DNA of 64,000 bases. Origin: Amaurobius ferox. Lineage: Eukaryota > Arthropoda > Arachnida > Araneae > Amaurobiidae. Under the pieces are notes generated by a model, which made no database searches, was not told the DNA's origin, and saw nothing but the letters and a program-made list of their open reading frames with translations. Where the stretch lies: NCBI GenBank assembly GCA_951213105.1, contig OX578146.1:53963069-54027068 (forward strand), in the 5' to 3' direction. Of the stretch, positions 9,019 through 20,444 are shown one piece after another (position 1 is the stretch's first letter; each line of letters opens with the position of its first letter). The translations under genes and the position numbers were made by a program.

Positions 9019-10737
9019 TGGCAATTCGCTAAAAGACTCAGAAAACCTCAAATTAAACTCCCGCCACTAATAGATGGCGCTAATATTGCGTACTCAGACG
9101 AAGAAAAGGCAGAGGCGCTTGCTAGGCATTACGAAAAGCAATTTGAACCAAACCACGATCTAATGTGTCAGGACACCCTAAGAATGGTTAGGCAAACTCT
9201 AAACAATTTCAGGAACTCCCCGGTCACGGCTGAGATTAACCCAGCCACCCCGCAAGAAATAGTAGAGATTATCAAAAACCTTAAAAACCGTAAAAGCCCA
9301 GGGCACGACAAAATCAGGAATATCGCGGTAAAAAACCTATCCTTAAATATAATATTTTACTTGACCATCTTAATAAATAAAATACTAGAACTAAATTATT
9401 TCCCCAAAGAATGGAAGGAAGCGATAATTATAGCGATCCATAAACCTGGTGAGGATGCCTCAATTCCAGCCAACTACAGACCAATCAGTTTGTTGCCGAC
9501 ACTTAGTAAAATTACTGAGAAAATAATTCTTAAGAGACTGAACACGCACCTTAGTGAGAATGACATTATCATTCCGGAGCAGTTTGGATTTCGGCCAAAA
9601 CACTCCACCACTCATCAATTGCTGAGAGTGGTAGAGTACATTTCTTCTGGTTTTAATAATAAGACACCCACAGCTGCGATTTTTCTTGACATCCAAAAAG
9701 CCTTTGATAAAGTGTGGCACTGTGGATTAGCTTACAAATTGATCACTCTAAAAGTCCCTGACGCACTTGTCAAACTTTTAATTTCATACCTAAATAACAG
9801 ACACTTTCAAGTCAGAGTAAAAAATAACTTATCTACACCCAAGCTCATTAAAAGTAGTGTACCGCAAGGATCCATCCTGGGCCCGACACTCTTTAACATA
9901 TATCTAAATGACATTCCCGGGACCCCAGACACGGAGCTGGCACTCTATGCAGACGACAGCGCGATACTTGCAAAACACCCTTACGTCTCAGTAATGCACA
10001 GACAGCTACAACAACACTTAGACATACTCCAAACATGGCTGGAAAAATGGCGAATAAAATTAAATCCCAATAAATGTCATTGGATTTATTTCTCAAGAAA
10101 ACGTAAACCTCCGCCTCCTCTGTACATAAACAACCATGCCCTAAAAGCGGAAAAATGTACTAAATACCTAGGTGTAACGATAGACTCCCACCTAACTTGG
10201 AAACTGCACGTAACGAACATAATCAAAAAAGCGTATATAACCATAGGAGCCTTATACCCAATGATAGGAAACGGAAATCTAAGTTATCAAAATAAACTCC
10301 TAATTTATAAATCGGTCATCTGCCCGGGAATGCTGTATGCAGCACCCGTATGGGGATATGCCTGTAAAACTACCATAGACTTATTAGAGACAAGACAAAA
10401 CAAAACCCTAAGGATTATAAGGAAAGCCCCTAGATACTTAAGAAAGTCGGTAATTAGGAAAGACTTCAAAATAAAAACTGTTAGAGCCCAAATCAAAAAG
10501 CTAGCGCTTAAATTCTACAAAAATCTGCCATCTGTCCCAAATGAACTATTATTTAATCTGCATGACTATGATCATCGCAAGGCTAAATCTCGTAAGAGAC
10601 CCCGCTCGGTACTTAACTTTGATATTCGGTACTAGGAACGTCCCACCTTAATCAGTTGATATCAGTTGATATCGTCCACCTTCTAGAATACTGTCAACAG
10701 CAGCATTCTGGTCTTTTGATCTCTGACCCTCCCTTCT

Positions 10738-10821
10738 GATAGCTGATAGGGGATTAGCAAGAAGCCCCAAGGGGAGGGAGGTGGAATGGTTATTTTTACG
10801 TATGAAAAATGGTAATTTTAA
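10738..10821 (+). repeat. Sequence duplicated at 13158-13240
   Basis: The segment ending ATGGTTATTTTTACGTATGA before the Helitron recurs at 13158-13240 in the same orientation, preceded in both places by a G-rich run. It belongs to the right arm of the 945-13483 element, not to the LINE, and sets a limit on the LINE 3' end. Confidence 0.6.
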
Positions 10822-13064
10822 TCTATATAAATAAAAATGAAAATCTGTCTGTCTGTCTGTTTGTCCCATCATCACGGGAGAACGGCTGAACCGAATTTGA
10901 TGAAATTTGGTGGGCAGCCTAGAAATAGCTCCACTTAAAATTTAGTTCATGTTTGGAGTTTCTAAGACCAGTAGTTCTCGAGATATTAGTAAAGAACGAA
11001 ATTTTCGTTTGTTTCATCATCACAGAAAAACGGCTGAACCGAATTTAATGAAATTTTGTGGATAGCCTTGAAATAGCCCCCCATAAATTTTAACCGAGTT
11101 TCTAGGACCAGGGGTTGTCAAGATATTAATGAAAAACGGAACTTTTTCTATGAGTTATACTCTCCAACTCCGTGGTTTATTCAAACGGAAAGGATCAAAA
11201 TCGTTTGTTTAAAACGTCGAAAGGAAATAAAACATTATTTCCGAGTTTGGTGCAGGATTTTTGCATTAAATAGTCACTATCGGAAAACTCGAATTGTTTG
11301 AAACATGAATTTAAATGGAAAAATCTACCTCCATGGTTATCTTTCACAAGCTATTACTCAACGATGAAAAGTATAAAGAAATCAAAATGGCTATTTAATT
11401 TCGCATTTTATGAGGAAGATTCTATCTTATATCATGTTGCTCGGCAACGGAATGAAATTAAATGTGTTGTTAATATTTATTATTATTTTTCTATTTAAAT
11501 AATAAATAAATGGATGTAAAAATATATTTTTTAAATGCAAGGTTTGGTTGTTCTTTTAATTATATAAATTGCGGACTGCGTACATCACTTTCATTTATTT
11601 TAGCAAAGAGGTTTCCAGCTCATATATTGTGTTTAGCTAATAAACTCATATATTGTGTTTACCCAATAAATTCATTTAGCCGATTGTTGAAGCAGAAAAA
11701 GAGTAGAACGACTGTATCTTATAATACAATTTTAGTGTTTTCATTTAGTATATACAAACGGGATCAGGATATTTTATTCTTCAGATCTGCAAATTTAGAG
11801 CTACGAGTTTAGCGGAATATCTCTAAATAACTTGGTAAATTTTCTTAAACTTTACCAAATTAGCGGAAATGTTTCCAAATTTATAAAAATGACGCAAATC
11901 AATGATGTGTTTTTTTAGAATAGAGTATTGAAATGATGTTTCGGTAGCATTTGTCGGTCAGTCCATCCATCCTACTTAGTAATACATTTAACGAATTTTT
12001 TAATATCACCAAATTGATAAAAATATTTGTAAATCCATAAAAATATCATGGAATTGATAAAATTGCGCTTAATAAATGACATTAATTATGTTTTGTTAGG
12101 GGATAGTATTGTGATGATGTTCCGTCAATTTGTCGCAAAATGGGATTATCCCTACAGTCCCACTTGGCGATAAATTTGGCGATTTTTTATGTTATCGCTA
12201 AATTGACAAAAATGTCGCCAAACCTTCCATGGAGATAGCATTATTCAGACAATATGATTTCCATCAATTTATTTTAAGCAAATGATATCATGTCGCTTAG
12301 CAACGGATCCAATGCGTTATGTGCTATACGAATTTTATTCAATCTTTTCCGATTTGAATAATAAACATATGTATATAAGATAAATTTCATTCACATTGCA
12401 TTTTTGACTGGATAATATCAATTACGGTCTTCAGGTATAAACATTATTATCATTGATATTTTCGGGGACTGTTGATTCAGGTATTATTGATATTTTCAAG
12501 TTATTATGCCATTGTTTATTTATGACGAAAATTGATGAAACTCATATATAGTACGTTGTACGAGTAATCTACAAATGCACGGATATATCTTCTAATCTAC
12601 GAGAATATAAGTAGTACAGGTATATTGGCATATATTTTGATATATATTGACATATATTGGAATCATTTACGACCTTCTGGTATAAAGATTACGGGGATTA
12701 GTGATATTTTCAATTTATTACGTCATCTCTTTTATTTTGGCAAATATTTTTGAGACTCATATTGTAATACGGGTAATCTTCTACTAACACACTGGCATAT
12801 TTTCTAATCTGCGACAATATAAGTAGTACGAGGTTACATATATTGATTCAATTCCTTTTTTTTGTAAATTTGCTTACTAAAGGGGCCAGGATGTTTAATT
12901 CTTCAGATCTGTCCGTGAATATAATTTTGCATAGTGAGAACAGATATTCTTAAACTTTTCTTTAGGAGCAATAAATTTAATATTTTGACGGAATTTGCAC
13001 ATGATTGCGAATTATAAGTTTCTTTATATTATATATTCCGTTCGACGAACGGGTATGCTGCTAG
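10822..13064 (+). mobile_element. Helitron, non-autonomous (H1 family)
   Basis: It starts with TCTATATAAATAAAAATG and ends in CTAG, preceded by a hairpin (CCGTTCGACGAACGG, 13038-13052) and TATGCTG. It sits between A (10821) and T (13065), the Helitron target. Near the 5' end it carries a GTCT microsatellite and the repeated motif GAGAACGGCTGAACCGAATT. No Rep/helicase coding is visible; the open frames at 11298-11812 have no recognisable domains. Other copies: 34312-35133, and minus-strand remnants at 15274-15764 and 31801-32500. Confidence 0.85.
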
Positions 13065-13483
13065 TGTAATATAAACGGTATTTATAACGTATGATAAACG
13101 GTATTTATAATGTATGATAAATGGTAATCCATGAAAATGCCTTCGGGAAAAGGGTTCGAGAACAAAGCTGAAAGAGGATTTGAGCAGGGAGGGGGGAGCG
13201 ATAATGGTTATTTTTACGTATGATAAATTGGTATTTAAAACGTAATAAAAACGGTTATTTTAATTTATAATAAACAGTAATACATACGTATTTAAAACGG
13301 TATTTCTACATACGGTATGTTCATACACGGTAACTCATACGTATGATATACGGTATTTTTATATACCGTTTACTTATAACGGTATTATAACCGATGTATT
13401 ACCGTTTATCGTATAACACATACGAAAATATAACGTATAAACGGTTTAACAACGGTTATAATACCGTATGTGTGTTACCTGGG
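13065..13483 (+). repeat. Right arm of the CCCAGGTA-tipped element
   Basis: Tandem units of the type ATAAACGGTATTTATAACGT fill most of this stretch. It ends AATACCGTATGTGTGTTACC and TGGG, complementing the left tip at 945. Confidence 0.65.
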
Positions 13484-13485
13484 AA

Positions 13486-14110
13486 GAAGAACCTGGCGTA
13501 GTTCCTGTGGATTTTCGGTTGCCCAGATTCTGCAATTTTGCGTATTAACAGTTCCGTGGAGATGGAAGTGTGCTTCGTCAGTCCACAAAACGTTCCAGGG
13601 CCAGTCATCGTTCACTTGTATCCGAGCCAGAAATTGAAGTGCGAACATTTCACGTGCAACATTGTTCGCATGTAGCAACTATTGAACATGGGCCAGTTTG
13701 TAAGGATAACATTTCAAAATATGTTTCAAAATTTTTTTCACCGTACTAGAGGGTATGTCTAATGATCGGGCAATTCCACGTGCACTCGCAGATGCATTAG
13801 CGTTACGCTCTTCTTCTAACGCTGTAGCTACGTCTTCCACTATCTCTCCATCGACTGCTTTCCGTCCCCTGCTAGGTTTGATGGCTAAAGGACCAGTTTC
13901 TTCAAATTTTAAAATCATTTTGCGCAAGCTTTTGCCACACAGAGGACCAGATTTTAACTTCTTCAACGTTCTGAACTTTCTATGAGCTACTAAACAAGAG
14001 CTGTTATTCTCATAAAACAATTTGACACGAAGAGCACGATCTTTTAATGATAGAGTCATTCCGACAGAACAATAGAGATTTTTCATTAAGTTATGGGAAA
14101 CAAGTTCCAC
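13486..14110 (-). pseudogene. Mariner-like transposase, N-terminal half
   Basis: The minus strand encodes two helix-turn-helix-like DNA-binding regions (KSLRKMILKFEETG and ARSLDIPSSTVKKILKH, separated by a GRKAVD linker). After an in-frame TAG at 13676-13678 comes the start of the catalytic domain, with the first catalytic Asp in LWTDEAHFHLHG and then RIWATENPQ. The start could be Met at 14110 or the internal Met before TLSLKDRALR. The gene is cut at about 13485 by the 12.5 kb insertion and resumes at 942. The TAG probably came from a Gln codon. Confidence 0.85.
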
Positions 14111-14317
14111 TCTTCCTTTTGTATAGCAAACGTTTATTGCAACGTCACTCCAGCAGCATTTGAAGAGTAATTATGCAAAACAAGTTAAATCCACTTTTTA
14201 AGAAAAAAGATACGGCTTACGTTTGCTTAGAATTTAACATTGTTTTAATGGATGAATTTTTTTTTCATTATTTGCATGCATATGATGATGAAAGATCGAC
14301 TTTTATTTCAGTATTCG

Positions 14318-14570
14318 AAGGACAGCATATTGAACATTTATTACGTCATTAGCCAATGAGTAAATCAACGTTTATTACTTTTGTATTGCATTCTAGTGTA
14401 GTAAAGCGCCAATTTTTCTCCTAGCGGCGACTTTTTGAACTATAGTTTTTTCTTCACCAAACAAAATTCCATTGCTTCACGAGTGTTCACGCAAAATTTC
14501 AAATCATGCTGACCAGTGCTTTTTATTTGAGACCATTTTCAAACCAGGAACTTTAATTATAATCACTCTG
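14318..14570 (-). repeat. Right terminal inverted repeat of the mariner-like element
   Basis: Mirror of 201-451, ending in TAATCACTCTG followed by the TA duplication at 14571-14572. Confidence 0.88.
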
Positions 14571-15764
14571 TATATAGCCAGAAAAGTCATATGTAAATTT
14601 TTTTAATGGCAGCCATTTGAACAATCCAAAACGAATAACACAATGTTATCTCCTACAGAGTATTAATACTCACAGTAAAAATTAAAAGCGATATATTTTT
14701 ATCCATATCTATCAATAATATTTTAAAATTACATTTTATATAAAAGTTGATTGCATTTTGTGTACAATGTTTAATTAACACCTTCTCTATCGTCCAGTAA
14801 GTTGTGCTGTGTTAAATAAGACAGCAGCAAATTTAAACAGGAATAACAAATACGTGTACATATATCTATCTGTGCATTTCAAGCCACATTGGCTGGCCAA
14901 AAGAAAACGTGTTGCTCTAAATCAAACTGCAATGTGTAGGAATGCTTAAAATTTCGCCAACGTTAATTTAGAGATATTGAGCGATATTTTTAAAGTTAAC
15001 CTTTAAATATTATATGTATTGCATATATTATATGTCTGTTATTCTGCAGGGCGGTTTGGTTGCAGCCTGACTCCCCAGGTAGTGAAATAATTTTGAAGTT
15101 CGTAAGCCCAGCACACTATTAAATAAAACAGTTTAAACACATTTGATTATATATGAATTTTCTACAAATGTGGAATCAAATTCTAAGATACATTAACAAC
15201 ATTTAGGCGTTACTTTTAACAGAAGTATGTTAGGTTGGCATGATTTTAATTGTAATTCATATTTATAAAATACAAGCAGTATACCCATTTTTCATACGGA
15301 ATATAAATTATAAAGAAATTAAAAATTCACAATCATATGCAGATTCCAATAGTATTTTAAATGGCATTGTTATTTAAAAAATTCTATTAAAATATTTAAA
15401 TTAATGCTCCTAAAAAGATATATAAAAATCTCTGTTCTCGCTATACAAAATAATCTTCACAGGCGGATTTAAAGAAAAAAACTTCTTGGTCTCGTTTGTA
15501 AACAAATGTGCAAAAAATATGAAATTGAATCAATATGTGCTAACATGCAAGTTCTAAAATTGTATGGGAAGATATACCCGTTCTACTTATATTCTCGTAG
15601 ATTACAAGATATACCCGTGTATTAGTAGAAGATTATACGTATTACAATATATGAGTTGCAAATATCTTTGCCTGAATAAAACAGATGATGTGATAAACTG
15701 AAAATATCAATCACAATGTCTGCATATAATGGTATCACGATGAAACGTTTAGTTGTGGTTTTTT
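14571..15764. repeat. Block A, second part
   Basis: Colinear with block B 30053-30225 and 31283-32250, for example GGAATGCTTAAAATTTCGCC against GGAATGCTTAACATTTCGTC. The block B Tigger element is absent here at about 14740-14755, giving its empty site. From 15274 onward this part is an old minus-strand Helitron. Confidence 0.8.
15274..15764 (-). mobile_element. Old Helitron remnant (H1 family)
   Basis: Read on the minus strand this matches the 3' end of the 10822-13064 Helitron. AAGCAGTATACCCATTTTTC corresponds to the complement of its terminal hairpin, and the TATACCCG and GTAGAAGATTAT motifs follow. The terminal CTAGT has decayed to CTTGT. The same remnant sits in block B at 31801. Confidence 0.7.
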
Positions 15765-16722
15765 TACTTTCCTTATATACATAATGTATAAGGAAAGTAT
15801 TGTGACGGGGTCGAAAATTCGAATTTGAGTTTTCGACGGGAGAGCACGTTTCAAGCATCCCTGATCACGAATCAAACATTTTTGAAGTGATGTCTGTGTG
15901 TGTGTGTGTGTGAAAGTATGTGTGTGTGAAAGTATGTGTGTGTGTGTGTGTTTCAGTGAGTCTGTGGAGACGATAACTGACGAGCGAATGGAACGATTCG
16001 AACAAAATTTTGTACAAAAATCACAATCCTTAAACACTGGAAGTCTATTGCTTTTATACGCAATCGAATGTTCAGAATCCCCTTAAATTTTCAAATGAAA
16101 TTTTGAAAAAATCTTCAAAAAATCAAAACCGCTAATAAAGTTACGCAAATAGACATTTCTTGTGTAATTTTTCATTAGAAAACGATTGACATAAATTTTA
16201 GAACGCTAACATGAACCGTTCTCGAGATATTGCACATTTTTCAAAAAAATTATCGAAAAGTCATATAAAATAAAAAAAAATATTTCTTATTGAGAAACAT
16301 GTTCACTTTTCATATATAATACCATGCAATAAATTGGGTAACATCATTCTCGGGGATCTAGATCGTTCCATTCATGAAAAAAGATACTTTAAGTAATACT
16401 TTTGTATTTGAACGCCAATAGTCATTTATCTGCTGTAAGAATAACTTATTTCTTCGCCCATAACGCTTGGCGAGATTTTGGCGACGAATTTGGCGGAATG
16501 TCGCCAACTTGGCGACTTTTTGAAATGTTGCCAAATTAACAAAAATCTCGCCAAATGGATAAAAATCACGCTAAATCAATGAAAATGACGACTAATTGTC
16601 GAAAATTCAATATCTTGGAGTGAATATTAGTATCTACTATAAGAAAAACCTATTTTTTTTACTGTAAAAGTAGTAAATTCATTACATTATATAAGGAAAG
16701 TCATGTGGTGCCCACATCAGAT
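15765..16722 (-). mobile_element. F1-family element, copy 1
   Basis: At the low-coordinate end is the terminal hairpin TACTTTCCTTATATACATAA with GTATAAGGAAAGTA, then CGACGGGAGAGCACGTTTCA, a TG microsatellite (15896-15952), and far away the other end AAGTCATGTGGTGCCCACAT plus CAGATT. Open frames here also appear in every other F1 copy and are not genes. Further copies are at 48143, 49071, 50912, 53361, 60788 and 63065. Confidence 0.82.
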
Positions 16723-16754
16723 TATTTATTAATGATTCGACATTCCGTGGTTCT

Positions 16755-16832
16755 ACCGGCTGCGGAAATAGTTGCTCAAGTCTTCGGACGAGTCGGACGG
16801 TCTGGGTCTTCAACCCCCTGGTTCTAAAACGC
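16755..16832 (+). mobile_element. SINE 3' tail fragment (variant)
   Basis: It contains GACGAGTCGGACGGTCTGGG, the characteristic 3' end of the SINE family. A similar variant sits at 34528-34605. Block B lacks it at about 32505. Confidence 0.55.
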
Positions 16833-17504
16833 GAAAAATGAACTAAATTTTCAGTGGGACTGTCATGCTTGCGGCACATAATATGCCTGCTTAGTACTTA
16901 CGAATTATGCACGAATTGTGCCTGCGTAGCATTTTCCTGTTACGCAGGCATAATACGCCCCTTGGGGACTCTCTTGTGTTATCTGGCATTGACCAGCTCT
17001 GTCATTGCCAGCGCTCCATTGGTGCTCGATCTCTTTCAATCTGGCCGTCGCACACTACCACCTATGTATCCTACGACCGCAAAACTCTGGGACTTCGCCC
17101 TCCATTCGCTGCCACTCATTATTCCAGCTCGCTGCAGGAGTGATGCATCTGTTAGGGTTTCACCCCTTTATTATCTGACAGTCACTAACTCCCTTAACTC
17201 GAACAATTTCACCAAGCTCAGTTCCCAGCTCGCTACGTTCGCCAATCCCGAAACTCTCTTCGTGAGTTGCGAGACTTCTCCTACTTCATGGCTCTCGTTG
17301 AGCTTACATCGCAACTTATTTCGTGCCTTCTGCTATTAAGAACAATTTTTTACTGTATTACGAACAAACGGCAAAATTCATAACTTTACGTTTTGCTGTT
17401 TGTTAATATAGTTAGGGCCTGACTACCGCAGGTACATGCGGGGCATTTGCCTTGAGCCTCCGTATCAGAAGGGCCCCCAAATTAAACAATTGCAAAATCA
17501 AAAC
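16833..17504. repeat. Block A, third part
   Basis: It pairs with 32515-33060, for example CTCCATTCGCTGCCACTCAT against CTCCATTCGCTACCACTCAT. An open frame at 16854-17339 is not kept in block B and has no recognisable domain, so I do not call it a gene. Confidence 0.75.
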
Positions 17505-18801
17505 AAGAAAGATCAATCATGCTTAAAGCAATGATTATGAAACACTTTCCAACTTCAATGCAATTTTATTTAAAAAAGTCTAAAATGCAATACATTCCTC
17601 GGTAATATTTTAAAACTTATCACGATACTACATTAATTTATTATATTTGAAAACTTAAAAACCTTCATTGAAAAAAATGAACTTCATTCAAATGACGGCA
17701 TTGAAATATAAATTGCCTGGTTTAAATATCTCTAAAATGCGATAAATTCCACGGCAATATTATTACTATCATAATACTACGATAATTTATTATATTTGAA
17801 AACGTCATCGAAATCAACTGAAATTAATTCAAATGACGTCATAGAAAAAATAACACGCCTGGATCTCTCTATAAAAACAGCATTTCATTCATAATTTTCC
17901 CCCATTCATGTCATTCATCACAATACTATAATAATTTATTTTATTTAAAAATTAAGACCATGGAGCTACAAGTAATTAAACTCTATGCTCAAAACTTCAT
18001 CGAAAAAAATCGTCCTTCTCTTTATAAAATCAATTAATATTTCATTCATATCAGCCATGCAGACTCCATGGGCTAAATTATTTTGTGTTAAAGAAATACA
18101 GCAATTCTAATACAACCCATTCTATATATTTTGCTGTTTACATTTTACATAAGTGAAAAATAGGCTTCGTTGTAGAAATAATCAAATTTGGATAATCATT
18201 TAAACTCAAATATATTGTATTTGTGTTGTTTCAGTATGTAGATGCACAGAATTTAAGCAAAAATAAAGTAGTTTTAGGACTAATACAACACTCAATATGA
18301 ATTAAAAAGAACTTAAAAAATCACGATTTTGAAACAAGATGGATTCCATATATCATTTTGAAGTGGGTCATGTGATCTTTTCATATCATGGTCATGTGAT
18401 CGTTTCATATAAGAGGTGTAATTATTATTTTAATTTTTATTTAAAAAACTACTGAATATATTTCGCTGAATTTTTTTTATATATTTTATAAAACAATTTG
18501 AATATTACCTAAAAATTTCGAAGCAATTTGTGAATTTTAAATCCGCTTAAAAAATGCTTGAAAAATTAGGTCCCATAGGGCTCAATGTATTTCATTATTT
18601 CAACCCGGGTTCAATCCAAAACTAATTGGGTGATATTATTCATTTATATTCCCATAGGTCCTACAGACGTCTGAACAACATACTAAAATTTCATTTTGAT
18701 TAAGTCATTTTTACGGCAGTTATCGTGCTAACAGACAGGCAGACAGACAGACAGATTGAACAAAGTCATAAACACTTTTCAACTTTGTTGTAAAGTGTTA
18801 A
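17505..18801 (+). mobile_element. F2-family element, copy 1 (empty site known)
   Basis: It begins CAAGAAAGATCAATCATGCT with a 5' hairpin (AATCATGCTTAAAGCAATGATT region), then AACACTTTCCAAC. Near the 3' end are a GACA microsatellite and the terminal hairpin AACACTTTTCAACTTTGTTG plus TAAAGTGTT. Block B reads straight through (ATCAAAAAATTAACGCC at about 33057), which defines both ends and shows no target duplication beyond A residues. Confidence 0.85.
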
Positions 18802-19981
18802 AAATTAACGCCTGCTTCTTCAAAAAATTTGTATGCTATCGAAATAGGTTTTCACAACGAAAAGATTCACTTTGGGGATATATAGGGATTAAGTGAACTA
18901 GTTTAGGATGTTGGCATCTTGGATATCATAAAAAAGTTATCAATAATTTAAATTCCATTAAAATATACAAGAATCACATTTTGTATACCTTTCTTTAGAA
19001 TACAATTATGTTTTTTAAAAATAATTTTGTACATTTCATATATATTAGGAGGTGATTAGGGGCCTCGGAAGAATATCGGCACCAAGACCCAGTTAGGTTA
19101 AGTCGGGCCCTGAATACAGCAGCAAAATATCATGTAACTTTTTCAATACAGAGAAAATAGAAATGTACAGCAATAAAACATTATGTAATACAGCAATTAA
19201 ATCGTAATGCTCACTACAACAATAGTTGCAAAACGCTGAACTTTTCACTTCAGAAGGAAAAAAAAAATATGAATATATCATTAACTAAATCGAAATTTAT
19301 AAAAAGGGCTTCGTTCTGCAAAAAATGAAGTGTGTAGGTGCACGCCATCAAAAATTCGAGGGCTTGCTATTGCTAGTCTGTCCAGGACGCGAACTCGCAG
19401 CTCAAATATTATTCTTCCTTTGACATTAAATATTTCATAAACTAAATTATTTTCTAAACTATTTCCTAAACTAAATAACTCAGTGTGTTTTCCCCTAATA
19501 TTTCTCTACAAATGTATCAAATTTCATATTTGTGCATGTTGAAGATTTTGCGGTACGCGATAGAGAAACACGAGGTACGCAAATACTGTCAAACAAGTGG
19601 AGGTGGCGTAAGCTAATTTTTTTTTAATATAGAGAGATAACTTTATAAAGCAAAGGTGGTTCTTAAATATTATATTTACACTAACAGCAATAATCAAGAA
19701 AAAAATTCGATTGAATAGTTTAATTTGTGTTAGAGATAATATTGTTACGAATGCTTTTTCGCATGCCGTCTCTTAACAAGTGGGAAACATATTTACATGC
19801 AACCATTGCTTTTATGTGTATGTAGCTTTTCCTGACTATGGCGACATTTTGTGACCTTAATCCCACATTTAGCAAATTATTGCTAATTTGGCGAACCTCA
19901 GAAGACTCTGGAATTTTCTCATTTTCTCTAGAACTCATTTTACGATCACTTTCTAAATATTTCTGTGGAGAAAATTTAAGA
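18802..19981. repeat. Block A, fourth part
   Basis: It pairs with 33062-33765, for example AATTAACGCCTGCTTCTTCA in both. About 300 bp near 19350-19900 have no counterpart in block B. No gene is supported. Confidence 0.75.
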
Positions 19982-19992
19982 AAGTCATCGCT

Positions 19993-20444
19993 ATTTGCTG
20001 AGGATGATTATGTTTTGTTTTGTTCACTCGCCAAGTGGTGCGAGGTTTTGTAATAGCCATTGTAACTACCTTGGCCGGTTTTTATTAAAAGAAAATAAAT
20101 ATTCTGTGGGCGGTGGGAGTCGCCGTTTTGTCGGTGGTGCTTGTTTCCTGGCTGGTCCCTTTGCGGGCGGGTCCCTGGTCTGCTGGTGGGGGTTTCGGCT
20201 GTCTCCGTCGGTGTTCCTCTGCGGGACTGGTGGCGTTTGGCCTCCCCCGATTGGGCGTGGGTCTGCTCTCTCCTTGGCGTCTCGGGCGGTGCGCTCGTGG
20301 TATGACGGAGTCGGCGGCTTCCCCTGTCCGGCGGGGCGGGGTGGCCCGTTGCCTTGTTTCGTGTTGGGGATCCTCTTTTCCCGGCCGCGCTGCTAAACCC
20401 TTCAAGCCCTAGATGGCAAGGGGCGCGGTCTGGGTCGGGGAAGG
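19993..20444 (-). mobile_element. GC-rich 452-bp insertion with 11-bp target duplication
   Basis: The direct repeat AAGTCATCGCT flanks it (19982-19992 and 20445-20455). Block B has the uninterrupted site AGTCATCGCTTAGTTGGA at about 33752. The insert is far more GC-rich than its surroundings, mainly 20105-20440. On the minus strand it reads as a Pro/Arg/Thr-rich leader, then AATATTTATTTTCTTTTAAT and an ATG. I infer the 5' part of a retrotransposed transcript or LINE from a GC-rich family, with an unidentified product. Open frames exist in several frames because of base composition. Confidence 0.75.

Larger units (their letters stand above)
7330..10635 (+). pseudogene. LINE ORF2: AP endonuclease plus reverse transcriptase, disrupted
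   Basis: The ATG at 7330 starts an endonuclease/exonuclease/phosphatase domain with FWNANGIS, LIQETK, GGTAIYIK, AGDFNAHHRAWGS and SDHLPVLV, so all expected catalytic positions are present. A TAA at 8350-8352 ends this frame after 340 codons. The same frame resumes and runs to SLWQFA at 8412, where a 606-bp insertion with a 12-bp target duplication intervenes. It continues at 9031 with the reverse transcriptase: YRPISLLPTLSK, FLDIQKAFDKVW (motif A), PQGSILGPTLFNIYLNDI (motif B), YADD (motif C) and KYLGVTID. The stop is at 10633-10635. Before damage it would be about 895 residues, typical of jockey-clade ORF2. The insertion plus one duplication is 618 bp, a multiple of three. Confidence 0.9.
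6360..10735 (+). mobile_element. Jockey-like non-LTR retrotransposon (LINE)
   Basis: Order on the plus strand: a GC-richer 5' untranslated region with a 5S rRNA-like segment (6505-6556), a coiled-coil ORF1 (6828-7337), and ORF2 with endonuclease and reverse transcriptase (from 7330), then a 3' tail. Both outer ends are inferred. The 3' end probably lies before 10738, where a sequence shared with 13158-13240 starts. ORF2 is broken by a TAA at 8350 and a 606-bp antisense insertion, yet the endonuclease and reverse transcriptase motifs are otherwise intact, so it is a fairly young but dead copy. Confidence 0.88.
945..13483. mobile_element. 12.5 kb insertion with CCCAGGTA...TACCTGGG tips
   Basis: The left tip is CCCAGGTAGCACAAATACG and the right tip, read inward, is CCCAGGTAACACACATACG, giving about 19 bp of inverted repeat. 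AA flanks both sides, a possible 2-bp target duplication. Removing the insertion restores the mariner reading frame through the motif QVLL..HSPKVTVW. Both arms are rich in TACGTA/ACGGTA-type tandem motifs. I do not recognise a transposase of its own, so it is probably a non-autonomous DNA element that later collected the palindromes, LINE and Helitron inside it. Confidence 0.7.
201..14570 (-). mobile_element. Mariner-like (IS630-Tc1-mariner) transposon, swollen by nested insertions
   Basis: The ends are inverted repeats of about 252 bp, beginning CAGGGTGATTATAATTAAAG on the left and the complement of CAGAGTGATTATAATTAAAG on the right. They are flanked by TA at 199-200 and 14571-14572, the target duplication of this superfamily. 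The uninterrupted paralogous site at about 30049-30060 in block B shows the pre-insertion state. Without the 12.5 kb insertion the element would be about 1.8 kb. Transposase remnants lie on the minus strand at both ends of the insertion. It is inactive: two in-frame stops, one frameshift and the large insertion. Confidence 0.9.

Noticed and set aside
10822..13064. Autonomous Helitron with Rep/helicase
   Set aside because: Open frames inside have no Rep HUH or helicase motifs; only the ends identify it.
16854..17339. Open frame of 161 codons as a gene
   Set aside because: The paralogous block B does not keep the frame (only a shorter, different frame at 32583-32897), so it is not under coding constraint.
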